Assembly (NCBI GenBank): GCA_001632435.1
Contig: KV424156.1
Coordinates: 1-31,001, forward strand
Origin: Calocera cornea HHB12733
Lineage: Eukaryota > Basidiomycota > Dacrymycetes > Dacrymycetales > Dacrymycetaceae
Length of the DNA: 31,001 nucleotides
Direction: 5' to 3'
Shown one piece after another: positions 11,725 through 22,080 of this stretch. Below the pieces are notes generated by a model that saw nothing but the letters and a program-made list of their open reading frames with translations, was not told where the DNA came from and ran no database searches. Every line of letters starts with the position of its first letter. Position 1 is the first letter of the stretch. A program made the translations under genes and the position numbers.

Positions 11725-12924
11725 ATGGACGCTTCCCAGTACGAGGGCAACTTTATCCGAGCAGCATCCCCCGCAGAGGGCGTGCTGCTACTCGGTTTAT
11801 GCCGGTGCGTTACTGCCGCCTTCTATGCCCCCTTCCCGCGCTGATCGTCAACCAGCCCCCCGGTCAATGCGTTCCACACCGCGTGAGCCTGGACGTCCGC
11901 TCGCCCGATCGTGCATCTCTGCTAACTCGCGCTCTCGCAAGATTTTGGCAGGAACTCGGCGAGACGTTTGCTACCATCTCCGACGACCCGGCGGTGCGAA
12001 CCGTCGTCCTCGGCTCCAGTCTGAAGCACTTTACCGCCGGGTTGGATCGTGCGTAATGTCTCTGCTCGAGAGGAGATCCCTGGCTAACGACCATTCATTT
12101 AGTGGCAGATCCTGATATCCAGCTGGTCGGTCGAGGGGAGGACGAGGCACCGCGGCGTGCGATCAAGTGGAGGAAGCACGTTACGGTACGTCTCCCGATG
12201 CCAGAGCGCTCCCAGGCGGCTGAAGATCGTCCAGCAATTTCAAGCGGCGATCACGGCTATCGAAGAGTGTACGCAGCCCGTTATAGGCGCGGTCCACGGC
12301 CTATGCTACGGCCTTGGCATCGACATTCTATGCGCGTGCGACATACGGTACTGCGCGACCGATGCTCGCTTTTGCATCAAAGAGGTGGACGTGGGGCTCG
12401 CCGCCGACATCGGCACACTGGCGCGTTTACCGAAGATCGTCGGCAATGCCAGTGCCGTGCGGGAGCTAGCAATGACTGCGCGGGACTTTGACTGTCGAGA
12501 AGCGGAGCGGTTGGGATTCGTTTCTCGCGTTGTGCAGGGGAGTCGGGAAGAAGTTATCGGTGCGCATTCCGCTGCGCTTATTCGGCTCCGCTGAACTTCT
12601 GTTATAGTCGCTGCATGTGAAACGGCACGAGTCATTGCGTCTAAAAGCCCAATTGCTGTCACTGGCACTAAGCACTTGGTGAGTGACGTTGCCCAGGTAG
12701 GAAGTCGTGGAACTGATGGGACCAGCTGAACCACAGCCGAGATCACACGTGAGTGGCACTTTTGTCAACAGTTCCGTTTCTGACGACCCGTCAGTGTAAG
12801 AGACAATCTCGAGTATACCGCTACATGGAACGCCACCATGCTTCAGTCAAAGGATCTGGCCGACGCTATGGAAGCGTTTCGCATGAAGCTACCACCAAAA
12901 TTCGCCAATCTAACAAAACTGTAA
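11725..12924 (+). CDS. Delta3,5-delta2,4-dienoyl-CoA isomerase (crotonase family)
   Basis: Eight exons join in frame to 281 aa: 11725-11804, 11856-11882, 11942-12048, 12103-12166, 12216-12559, 12608-12678, 12726-12748 (23 nt) and 12795-12924. The crotonase fold is clear from RPPVNAF, the oxyanion-hole segment LKHFTAGLDLAD and the second one at HGLCYGLGID. Three acidic residues, Asp ~129, Glu ~149 (IKEVD) and Asp ~157 (LAAD), are spaced 20 and 8 apart. That matches the spacing I recall for the rat dienoyl-CoA isomerase catalytic residues (176, 196, 204). The enzyme moves double bonds of 3,5-dienoyl-CoAs during beta-oxidation of unsaturated fatty acids. The C-terminus is TKL, close to the peroxisomal PTS1 signal SKL, so a peroxisomal site is plausible but not certain. 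Exons 2 and 7 are unusually short. Confidence 0.92.
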
Positions 12925-13269
12925 ACTAGATACGAGCCGTACGGGGCCGCAGCTCTGCACGGTTCCCTAATGCCACATCTGTCCATACCCCGCTTCAGCC
13001 TCACAAACCATACACGGACTACGTATCTATCTCGCGATGTAGAGCCTCCTGGCCATTCAAGATAATCGATTTGTGCGACGGCATTGCATTAATGACGTTG
13101 CTGTGCACTCCAATCGCTGAGCCAACGGGCCTCACACGAGATCACGCGTATATAGACGTCAATGGCATTGCAGTGCATGTCAGGAACAGAGAAGAGTAAC
13201 TAAAAGTGGAGCTTAAGCAATGAAGGCGAAGGGAGCGAGGTATTAAGCGAGGGGGAAGGGTTCTACGTG
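12925..13269. other. Convergent intergenic region
   Basis: 345 bases separate the stop codons of the isomerase (+) and NAP1 (-) genes. They presumably contain both 3' untranslated regions and poly(A) sites; no gene is visible. Confidence 0.5.
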
Positions 13270-14919
13270 TCACTGTTGGGTACACTCTTCCGGCTTCGTG
13301 GTGCCATCTTTTGGTGCCTGACGGGTGGCAGGCAAGTCGTCGTCGTCCTCATCATCGAAACCCTCCTCCTCCTCATCAAACTCCTCATCTTCGTCTTCGT
13401 CCAGCTCGTCCAGGCCATCGTATTTGAGGGCACGACCTGTGAAATAGTCGATCGCCCGCGGAATGATCTGGTTGCAAATCAGTTGCGTTTTTGAGCTCAG
13501 CAGTCATGAGACTTACGCGATCTTTGATGTCTTCACCGATCTGGTAGTCCAGTTCGAGTCTCTCCTCGATATCTTCGATTTCCTCCTATAAAAGGCACGC
13601 TATTAGTGACCCGGTCTTCGGTGGGTGCAGTGGGCGAGCTCACCTGATCAACATCGTCATCCTCGAGCTGGTCTTCGGTGGGAGGAACAGGGGGCGAAAA
13701 GTAATTAAAGAAGCTTTCGGCCGGTATGATTTTTCGAATGAGACGAGTGCGGTTCGTGTCTAAAAGGTATGGGGTGTAAGCGAAGTTCCGAGGCAACGAC
13801 GGAAGCAAGTGATGGGCTCACTCTTGTTGCGCTGTTTCTTGATCTCGACTGCCTTGGTTAGATCCTTGTCTTCCTTCCAGTCAATGACGGTGCCCTCGGC
13901 ATGGTCGTACAGCCAGTCACCGAGGTAAGAAACCTCTTCCTTGTAGTGGTAGGTCTTGTCAAGAACCGCGTTCGTGAAGAACTCGTTGGGCGAGAAGTGG
14001 AATGACAGCTTGTAGCCGGGGGCGGGGGACGTGAGGTACGAAAGAGTGATATCGGTGAGGTGATGCAGTGCCTGGAAGGAGATGAGTTCCGTTTCGCATC
14101 ATTTACAAAACGGGACGAACCGCCTCGTCGCGGTCGGTGATAAGCTCCGAGATGCCAACGTGGTTGCGGAGGGCGGTGAGCCAAAACTCGGGAATGCCTT
14201 TGACATCGTCGCCCTCGCCCTTCTTCTTGGACTCCTCCTCGTCGAAGATGTCCTCGTCCTCCTCCTTCTTGGACGACTCGACACCGGACTCGACCTCCTT
14301 ATCCGTCGGCTCGGCCTCACCTTCGATGATAGCCAATCGGCGCTTGTACAGAGGCTCGCTGAGCGTGTTGTACTGGAATCAATCGGTCAGGACCACATTC
14401 ATGCCGGAGGGATGTAAATGAAGGTGTAGAGTAAACGCGCGAACTACGCGCTGAGCGGCGCGTGTGGAAACGCGCTACTGACGCGCGTATCCGCGACCGT
14501 GGTCGCAACGAAGATTCGAAGCGAATGCCGCAGCTCACCTTCTTTTCCAGCTCGAGCATCTCCTGGTGGTACTTCGCCTGCAGCTCGGTGTGCTCGACCT
14601 GGATGCCCTTGAGGCCCTCGACGCGTCTTCTGACCTTGTACGGCAGGTTCTCGATGTAGCCCGAGGACTGCCCTACGAGGGTGGCAAGGCGGCCTTGAAC
14701 CATTTGCATGAGCTGAGGTGCCAGACGGGGATCGAGGATAGCCTTGCCGTCATCATCCTCATCATCGTCCTCTTCGTCGTTCTCCTCGACGGTGGGAACG
14801 TTGGGCTGCGACAGCAACGCGTGCGAGGGCATGCCCGAGCCAGTCAGCGGGGTGTTTTGCGGGGTGGGTGCCGCGAGATTCGGCAGACGGTTCTTGGGAA
14901 CGTTGACGTTCTCGGACAT
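13270..14919 (-). CDS. NAP1: Nucleosome assembly protein 1 (histone chaperone)
   Basis: Six exons, read on the minus strand, join in frame to 421 aa: 14919-14539, 14372-14121, 14071-13822, 13759-13644, 13585-13517 and 13467-13270. Family landmarks run in order. First comes an acidic N-terminal patch and the dimerisation helix (LPYKVRRRVEGLKGIQVEHT). Then come IPEFWLTALRNH, the YKLSFHFSPNEFFTN segment, and AVEIKKQRNK followed by ESFFNYFSPP. The end is a very acidic tail of Asp/Glu runs. The last four residues are CTQQ, a CaaX farnesylation box as in other NAP1 proteins, which confirms the chosen final frame and the TGA at 13270-13272. NAP1 shuttles H2A-H2B and assembles nucleosomes. Intron 1 is 166 nt, far longer than the other introns here (46-62 nt in this gene), and contains clustered GCGCGT/ACGCGC words. 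Confidence 0.95.
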
Positions 14920-16068
14920 GGTCGTAGCTGAAGCGGTTGAATGAGAGATGTGGGATGGGAATGAAGGAAAGTGCAAAGGAACAGAGAGTCAAAAGTCGGG
15001 CGGAGGGAGCGTGTCTGTCTCTGTGCGTGGGCTCCGGGCAGTCAGCTGCCGCGCGCCGCCAGTTTTTCTGCTTCCGTTTGGCCTGCAACGCGTCCTGCAG
15101 CCATCGCCACCGCGGTGCTGGCCCGCAACGAAGCACGTTCTGCCGCCGACCAACCTTGACCGGTACACAATCCCGACCTCCCGGGGAATTGTCAACCATT
15201 ATCGTAAATGAGTCTCCTTTCATTTAGCTCTTGGGTACATCGCAGACAAACGGCTTCGTGCGATGTCAGTGATGCTCACGCACTTGCACCTCCAAACGTC
15301 GCATTCTTCCAAGTACTGCCTCGGGTCATTGACTTGACATCAGCTTCTCGAACCGCCTCCATTGTCATTCTGTTAGAAGCCCTCTTACCGCCGGCATTGC
15401 CTTTCGAACACGCGCCATCTTCATCCAAGCTTACTTTGTCGACAAACCGACAGTGCCTGATCGATGACGCCTCTGACACGCAACGCTGGGAATCATCAGG
15501 CACCCCATCAGGACAACAATACTCCACGTGTAGAATTGCATCGTGTCTATTTCTGCTAGTGTTGCTCGGAACGTACAGTCGATACGATCTCTCTGACTTG
15601 TTCTGGCTTCTGTCCGAGCAGTCCTATCCGGAACACCCGAGCTAATCAGAGCTGTATGAAGCACATATACGTCCTGCGAGCGCTTTGGCAGCCCATGCCA
15701 CAATGAGCCCATGCCAAGTTTTCAGATAGCATCGTCCCGCCAGATGGGTTGGCATCGGACGACTTTCGCTGTGCTCGACCCGAACACAGCCTCCGTTTAG
15801 TGCATGCGACTTCCCAACAATGACAATCTTCTTCCCTGGCACGACGATAACTGAGGCTCAGCGTGAAACGCTGCGCAAGGCCAATGCTTCTCAGCGCAAC
15901 TGTTGACTGCCCATCTTCACAATCAGAGCGACTTTCTCCATGTATTCATTATGACTATGGCTGCACATGCTTCATCTCTTTACATTGTCGTTTGGTACTG
16001 TATAGCGGCCTCGGTCCCTTTAGGTATCATATGCATGACACCATGGCCAGATCACTCTGTGTGTCTTA
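14920..16068. other. Intergenic region upstream of NAP1 and downstream of the P450
   Basis: About 1.1 kb. It holds the NAP1 promoter and the P450 3' end. Only one weak coding candidate is worth naming, the small minus-strand ORF listed separately at 15276-15541. Nothing else convinces me. Confidence 0.4.
15276..15541 (-). CDS. Candidate small secreted peptide (weak)
   Basis: Exons 15541-15435 and 15369-15276 would join in frame to 66 aa. The start, MQFYTWSIVVLMGCLMIPSV followed by AC, looks like a signal peptide, and the donor is good (AAA then GTAAGC). Against it, the branch-like CTAAC sits directly before the proposed acceptor AG, which is too close, and the mature part has no known motif. 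It might equally be chance open sequence in the NAP1 upstream region. Confidence 0.2.
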
Positions 16069-18342
16069 TTAGAATGCGTATCCTGAAATTTCCAAGTACA
16101 CACCTTGCATGCGCTCGCGCAGCACCATGGGCAATACCGGCCTTGTGAGCAGAAATTCGCCGGTGATCTGTTGCTCGAAAGTTTGGGGATCAAACCCATC
16201 CGCCAGCTGAAAGTCGAAACGTGTGATGATGGTAGCCACGAGCAGCCGGACCTCATGACGCGCTAGATTCCTACCGATGCAGCTGTATGGGCCGTACGAG
16301 AAGGGAATATATGCCCGGAAATCGTCTTTCTCGCCCGCCGAGGTGCCTTCGGGCAACCATCGCTCAGGACGAAACGTGTTCGGTTCGGACCAGTACTTGG
16401 GATCGCGGTGAAGGGTATACGCCGGAATGATAACCGTTGTACCCTCTGGTGGTAAATCGTTAGTGCATGTGCATGGCATTACGAGCGTGCGTACCAGGGA
16501 TGAACTGTCCAGCTACGGTCGCTCCACCTTTGGGCGCGCGTCTCGGATGTCCATTGGGTATGGGAGGATATAGTCGAAGTGATTCGTTGATACAGGCGTT
16601 GAGATAAGGAAGCTCAGACAGCTTATCGATCGTGAGCTGGCCATACCGGTCGTGTGTGTCCTGGAGCTCTTGACGGAGGCGTGCCACGATGGCCGGATGT
16701 TGTCCAAGTAGGAAGAATAGAAAGAAGGACGCAAGCGTTGTGGAGTCGGACCCTGTGTATGATGGAGCGGTCAAAACATGTCGCCTCTCCAGCTGTCTTG
16801 CCACTTACCGGCAATAATGACCAATACCGCTTCAGCTGTAGACAGTCAGAGTGTTATTCAAGTGAACGTGGTTTAGGTACTTGCCCACTAAATCGGGAAG
16901 AGAGATTTCACAAATTCCGGTATCTTCGCCAATCTGATGCGTTCATTAGCCTGGAGGTGCACTTGGAAGGAGACTTCATACCAGCCAATATGAAAGGTCC
17001 TTCGAGTGTGCTACTTTTTGCTGCCTACTGCGGACTTGCCGTTCCGCGAATCTCTCCAGCTTCGCCTTCTTACATGCCAACGGCAGGAATGGCATCTTTG
17101 CCTGGGATCAAATTAGGAGCTTCCCAGACGCTCGAGACAGTGTACTCACCGCTAGCCAAGCAAGCGGTTCCTTTGCAGTATAAGCATCGAGTGTGGATCC
17201 GCGAAAAAACCTCTCACCGCCAGCCAGGGAAGGTTAATGAAGATTGCGCCGATGCGAACAGCTTCATTGATGGTCTGCCAGTATCCACCGATATCTCCGT
17301 TTTGAACCAGCTCAAATCCGCCATCGAACGCCAGATCGCCCATTATATCAAAGGTGCAGCTGCATATCATGAGTATCAGCGTAGTCAAGAAGGCGGAGAC
17401 GCACGCGCTAAACCATTTGCCGATGTCGACAGCACCGAGGCCAGATTCCGAAGCCAGTCGATCGCTAAGCTGCTGCACACGTTGCGTAACCAAGGGCTGA
17501 TAGTCTGCACATCGTCAGCCAATGCAGATGACCGACGAATTTCGACACATGCCTTTGACAGCCGTTGTTGTAAACGCACGATCCCAAACCTTATGGCGTT
17601 GGGAATGCTCGGCATGCCCGCGAAGCGACATCAATGATTCTGAATTCGCCGGCCGAGGAACACCCTTGTACCTAGGAGAAGGTGAAGGAATCAGAAGGTA
17701 GACCAGACGTCAGAGGAAAGACATGTCGGTACCAGTCGCTGCGTGTCCACTCGCCTGTTATCACGAGTCAGCACATCGAAGAGGCGGTAAATGCGGGGTA
17801 CGTGCTTCTCGGACCATATATTTCGTGGATCGCTGCGACATTTGATATCGACACTTCGTTGGGGCCTAGGCATTCTACTTCAGGATTCCGCATAGTTTTG
17901 GAAAGAAGAAAGAATGCTTACCTATGCGAACGAAGTCACCATACGTTGCGTGTAATTCCGCAATAGTCGCATGATTTCGACCTTCTACCGTGACGGCGAC
18001 GGCCCATAACTTGGATAGTCGCGCAAGGAAGGGACCCGGAATAGCCAGAGGGTGCAGAATGGCGCGGTATATGAGGATCGACAAGCTGAGAGATGCAATA
18101 TACATGGCAGATGTCGTACACAAGGCATGGATAGGATGCGCGCAGCCAAACAGCATCACAGCCAACGCCGTTTCCGCGAGCAGAAAACCACCTAAACAGT
18201 TTCCCAAGGTCGGTTCTCGGTATCGGAAAACCTGGTGGGATAGCTAAATAGTCGATGTCATCCAGCAGTCCAACGAGGATCGGCCTATCATACGTACCAA
18301 TCCAGCAAGGACAGGGAGAAGGAACATGATGGCTGGAGACAT
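16069..18342 (-). CDS. Cytochrome P450 monooxygenase
   Basis: Proposed exons: 18342-18298, 18243-17922, 17865 to about 17815 or 17802, 17754-17704, 17639-17553, 17504-17405, 17359-17218, 17101-16982, 16933-16885, 16835-16809, 16752-16495 and 16445-16069; about 542 aa. The N-terminus has several hydrophobic segments, typical of ER-anchored fungal P450s. The I-helix AGSDSTT, the ExxR helix (NESLRLYPP), the PERW region (FRPERWLPE) and the heme loop FSYGPYSCIGRNLA with its Cys ligand are all present. Two introns (17552-17505 and 16884-16836) only work as GC...AG introns. The junction after IYGPRST does not resolve in frame with the best donor; either a weak donor at GTCCGA is used or there is a one-base lesion. 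Its position beside the terpene synthase suggests a role in oxidising its product. The P450 family and substrate are not assignable. Confidence 0.85.
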
Positions 18343-18468
18343 GGCGAAGAGTTCTGCAGGTGGTCTTTTGTGAGGAGGGTGTGGGCCCCATATATCTGGC
18401 GCTTTAGGCTGACATGACGCACAACGCTCTGGCATCGTAGGGATGACATCCCGGAGTGGAGAACCGTT

Positions 18469-18888
18469 CTAGCTCCATCGGTCTCGTTCCGGCAACGCCG
18501 TATGAACATGCGCATGTTCAAGAGCGGCCTCGCCTCGATCCCATGATCGTTTCGAAAGGCAGGCTGACCGCAGGAGATCCACCGTGAAATTCAGAATCTC
18601 GGCCGAGAACATGCGGTACGGGGATCTGGAAATGCGCCTCTCCGGGGGATATGTGTCCCAATCAGACCCTTCCGGAGGATAGGAATAGGCATGAGAACGC
18701 GCTAGGGGTGAGTGAGACCAGCGAACGGGAAATGGCGGAGGCGTGCCTGTGGTGTGGGCGGGCATCTGCAACCGAAAAAAAGTCTAATTTTCCATCAAGC
18801 GATCCGAGGGAAGGAGGGAAGGGGAACTGATCGGCACGTTCTCGAACGGATCGGAAGGGGCGTACGAAGACTGAAGATTTGCCGTCAT
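18469..18888 (-). CDS. Candidate small unknown protein in the P450-terpene synthase gap
   Basis: Exon 18888-18838 and exon 18765-18469 would join in frame to about 115 aa across a 72-nt intron with a GTGCCG donor and a T-rich GGTTGCAG acceptor. The second exon is a clean 98-codon frame with codon use like its neighbours, rich in Ser, Pro, Arg and Tyr. No domain is recognised. The first exon could instead belong to a longer frame open up to 19185. It is a weak call because the donor is poor and the region also has to hold the divergent P450 and terpene synthase promoters. Confidence 0.3.
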
Positions 18889-19383
18889 CTTGATGCTTCG
18901 CGGTTCGATCTGCGAGTCAAACCGAGCCGGAGGCGTCCATGCAACCGCGAAAGAACGCGGAGACCGCGCGGGCTCAGACCCAATCATGAGACTGAGGCCG
19001 GCGTCAGGGTCGTGCAAGGGCAGCAAGGCACTCGCACAAACCCCTCCGACAACAACTGGTATTGAATGCCGTTCCCGCTCGCTTCTTTTGGCACCCTTCA
19101 TGCACGCTCTCTGGACCTCCAACATGCGGCTTGGACATCGCCCGACTTCCTTTCTCGACCGCATCCGCGTGCGATGTTCTGGCACACGTCATGAGAACGC
19201 GCCCTCTCCGTCCGCCTTCCATGCTGGTCCAGATCTCCGTTGTCGTTTGGCTTCACGTCTCTCATGTCCACAATCGAAATGAATCGTGCCATCTTCACCG
19301 TTTCTGTGTCTGATTTCCTCCTGTCAACAGGCGAAAACTTCCGTCGTCCTAGGCCAGATGGATCTGTCCTTGGACTCCAGGGC

Positions 19384-19390
19384 TATATAA
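19384..19390 (+). promoter_or_regulatory. TATA box of the terpene synthase gene
   Basis: TATATAA lies 50 bases upstream of the ATG at 19434. Initiation about 30 bases downstream would leave a leader near 20 nt, which fits the chosen start codon. Confidence 0.55.
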
Positions 19391-19433
19391 GTGGGCTAAT
19401 TCCATCGACGGTTAGGCAACTGCTTCATTTCAA

Positions 19434-20963
19434 ATGGCTACCCTTCCTAAACTCCCTTCTGCTCCCCATCCCCAAGCCAATCGTGCGCTCTTCTTTATCC
19501 GTTCATTTTTTCGTGGTTCAACTGACTCTACTTCAGGCATTCGTGACGGTGTCAACCGGTTTCTGGGGGAGGTGTGTACGGGCTCGTCGGGGAACGCACC
19601 TTTCTAACCTCTTGTTGTTCAGTACTGGCCCTTTCCATCCGGCGTTTCGGTGGAAAACCTTTTAGCCAAGCATGATCTCGGCGGTCTTGCGGTGTGGTGT
19701 AAGTAACAGCTGTAGTAGCGAACATCCTGATACGCGGCTGATTTTCTTCCAGGCGCACCAACGGCTGACGCAGATCGCTTGATCTGGGCCGGTCGTCTTT
19801 GTGGACTGATCCTACTTGCCGATGACTATATCGATAACGACAAAGACTTGAGTAGAATCTCGGTCATGAAGACGGCGATAGAAGGCAATGCGGTACGTGA
19901 TCGCGTTCCCAGATGACCCTGAAGCTCACCTTCGCGACAGCCGCCGGCAGCGGCCACATCGGATCCTGCCACAGCATCCCTTAATGTCACCTGGCGTGCA
20001 GTACGCGAGCTGTCTTCCAGCCGAGAATTCGCGTGGAACGTGAAACTCACCAAAGCATGGTTCGAGTGAGTGATCAGCTGCCTCACGATGCGCCACTGCT
20101 CATGTGCTGTAGCACGCATTTCGAGGTGCCTACCACGACCCTGGGCGAATACCTCCTTGCACGCCGAGCCAACATTGGAGTGGTGGGTGGAATTTCTCTC
20201 ACGATCATGCGCATAAGCTGACGCGCGTTTCAGCACATGTTTCTGAGTGCGTCGTGCCTAACCCTAAGCACAACTTAATGTTAACACTCCATCAGACTGG
20301 GTCCGATGGGCGTTACACTTCGACTTTGACGAAACAGTTCTCGAGCATCCGCTTTTCTGTCATGCGGAAGACATGGTCGCTGGTATGCCTGCCTACTCAG
20401 AAGTCGGCGTTGGCTTATTTACCTTTTCTGTAGATCACGCTGGGATCGTGAACGATTACTACTCATACGAAAAGGAGAAGAACTTTGAGTCAGACGGCAT
20501 GAATGTTGTCCGCGTATTGATGGATTGCGAGAAACTCAATGTCGACGAGGCTCGTAAACGCGTTGACCAACTGCTTGTGGAGAAAGAGACAGAGTTTTGG
20601 TCCGCAGTCCACGGGGTGACAACCGATCCCGTGTTGGGTCGCAACCGTGAGGTATGCGCGTATATGGTCAACCTTGCCCACGTAATGGGCGGCAACATCA
20701 GTTGGTCCGAGGAGGTCTGTATTCCTCCTGGTCATCATTCTCCCGTGCTGACTAGAATTACACAGAATGGGCGCTACAACCTTACGGGTGTCTTGGATTA
20801 TCAAACACTACTCGATCACGTCGAACAGCTACCCTCGGCTTGTTTTGTACCTCTTCCTCGTGAGGACGGACTAGCATCACATGCACGCTCCGCCGCATTG
20901 AAGATCGCAAGGAGGGCATATCTTTCCATCCGCTCTCAGCTTACACGCCGGCAGTGGCGTTAA
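19434..20963 (+). CDS. Class I terpene synthase (probable sesquiterpene cyclase)
   Basis: Exons 19434-19571, 19623-19698, 19753-19892, 19941-20065, 20113-20182, 20234-20246 (13 nt), 20296-20714 and 20766-20963 join in frame to 392 aa. The two metal-binding motifs are intact: the Asp-rich DDYID (~95-99), and the NSE triad NDYYSYEKE (~240-248), matching NDxxSxxKE. An RY pair near the C-terminus (ENGRYNLTG) also fits the family. The last intron is 51 nt and leaves the frame open if retained, but removing it restores the usual WS-EE-x-x-RY ending. These soluble enzymes ionise a prenyl diphosphate (in fungi usually farnesyl-PP) with three Mg2+ and cyclise it. The product cannot be read from sequence. 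It is divergent from the P450, a likely pathway partner. Confidence 0.9.
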
Positions 20964-22044
20964 TCAGACTAAGGTGTTGCGCTCCCCTCGGGCTGGCTTC
21001 AAACGCCATCGGGCTCGCTGCCTCAATTCCACTGTCAGGCGTGCAGAGTTGGCATATCGCGTTTTAGTATGTGGAAGGATTTTCTCGTTCGTCATTTCCA
21101 TTTCCCTTTCGAACAGCTTGCTCCGTAACAATGCATCTGCTGGCTTTCCATTTGGATACCAGATCCACTTCACATAAGAACCATTCCATTAGACCACAAA
21201 CTCCGAGGCACAGAAGGCTTCCGACGGAGTGGAGGTGGTCTTCTCCTGTTGATTACCGATTTTCTCCCATCCCGAAGGAGCAAAGTGCTTTCATGGGAGT
21301 GCTACTTACTTTACGTAAAGTAAGAGCAGCGCCCTCTGATGGTTGGGATGTACAGCAGCATTCGCACGCGGTCCCCTCTTCGGCAGATCATGCAGAGACT
21401 TCCGGTTCGGAAACTGCAGACGCTACGCGAACATGTGGACAATGGTTTCCTACACGTTCTCGAGCACACCGACCCCATGTCAGCGCGGCAGCTGAGCCTT
21501 CTCGCCAGCATCTTGGGGGCTCGTCGTGATGTTCGGACGAAAGCCTGATTGAGCATAATTACCTCAGACTTGCCGCGAGGCTTCGGGTCGATATTGCATG
21601 TGCTTTATTGGTTGAGACCCTCTGATTAGCTTCAGGCTGCCGAGGACGGGCCGACTCTGTCAGGGCGCAGCCGCGCAAAGGAAGCACTGCAGCGCCTGAT
21701 GGCGAAGTTCCATCATCCGGAATGCCGACCGAGGGAAAGGAAGGACAAGAAGACTCCAGCAGAAGGGTTACCCCTGATGGATGTGACAAGATGGCAGAGA
21801 GATGGTGGACGATCCAGGAGTCGCAGTAAATCCCGCTTATCTTCGCGCTCCGTCCGAGGAGGCCGAGTGTACATTCGTACGACCGCAGGAGCACCAGGTC
21901 GACAGGTTGAAAGAGTGTCCCTCAATAAATGCCAGTCATATTACGTGACGTACCGTGTGAGATGTACGATGTGACATGCTACATATCGCCAGGACAATTG
22001 ACCATTGCCCGACAGATGGACTAGGTGATTCCTTCGACGTATGC
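20964..22044. other. Region with weak coding patches before the transposon
   Basis: I cannot build a convincing gene here. Two patches look coding. One is 21339-21548 (+), where residues from LRQIMQRLPVRKLQ onward read as amphipathic helices. The other is about 21644-21974 (+), a basic Arg/Ser-rich frame (AKEALQRLMAKFHHP, then RSRSRSKSR) preceded by a plausible acceptor at 21641-21643. No donor joins the two in frame. They may be exons of one small unknown gene or remnants of one. Confidence 0.25.
21305..21324. repeat. 20-bp perfect palindrome
   Basis: CTTACTTTACGTAAAGTAAG is its own reverse complement. It lies between the terpene synthase and the transposon. It could be a dimeric transcription-factor site or a hairpin; nothing around it decides. 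Confidence 0.6.
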
Positions 22045-22047
22045 TAA
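22045..22047. repeat. Target-site duplication, left copy (TAA)
   Basis: TAA directly abuts the left terminal inverted repeat and is repeated at 24765-24767 after the right one. A 3-bp T-A-A/T-T-A duplication is the hallmark of PIF/Harbinger insertion. Confidence 0.8.
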
Positions 22048-22067
22048 GAGCCTGTTCGGATACCGGA
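22048..22067 (+). repeat. Left terminal inverted repeat of the Harbinger element
   Basis: GAGCCTGTTCGGATACCGGA, an exact reverse complement of 24745-24764. Confidence 0.92.
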
Positions 22068-22080
22068 GCACGGTCAGCCG

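Noticed and set aside
12186..12215. Alternative isomerase intron starting at the GTACGT donor
   Set aside because: It would be only 30 nt and breaks the frame; the 49-nt intron 12167-12215 restores IKRLKIVQQFQ.
16654..17637. 327-codon open frame on the plus strand
   Set aside because: It overlaps antisense to several P450 exons and introns and has no domain.
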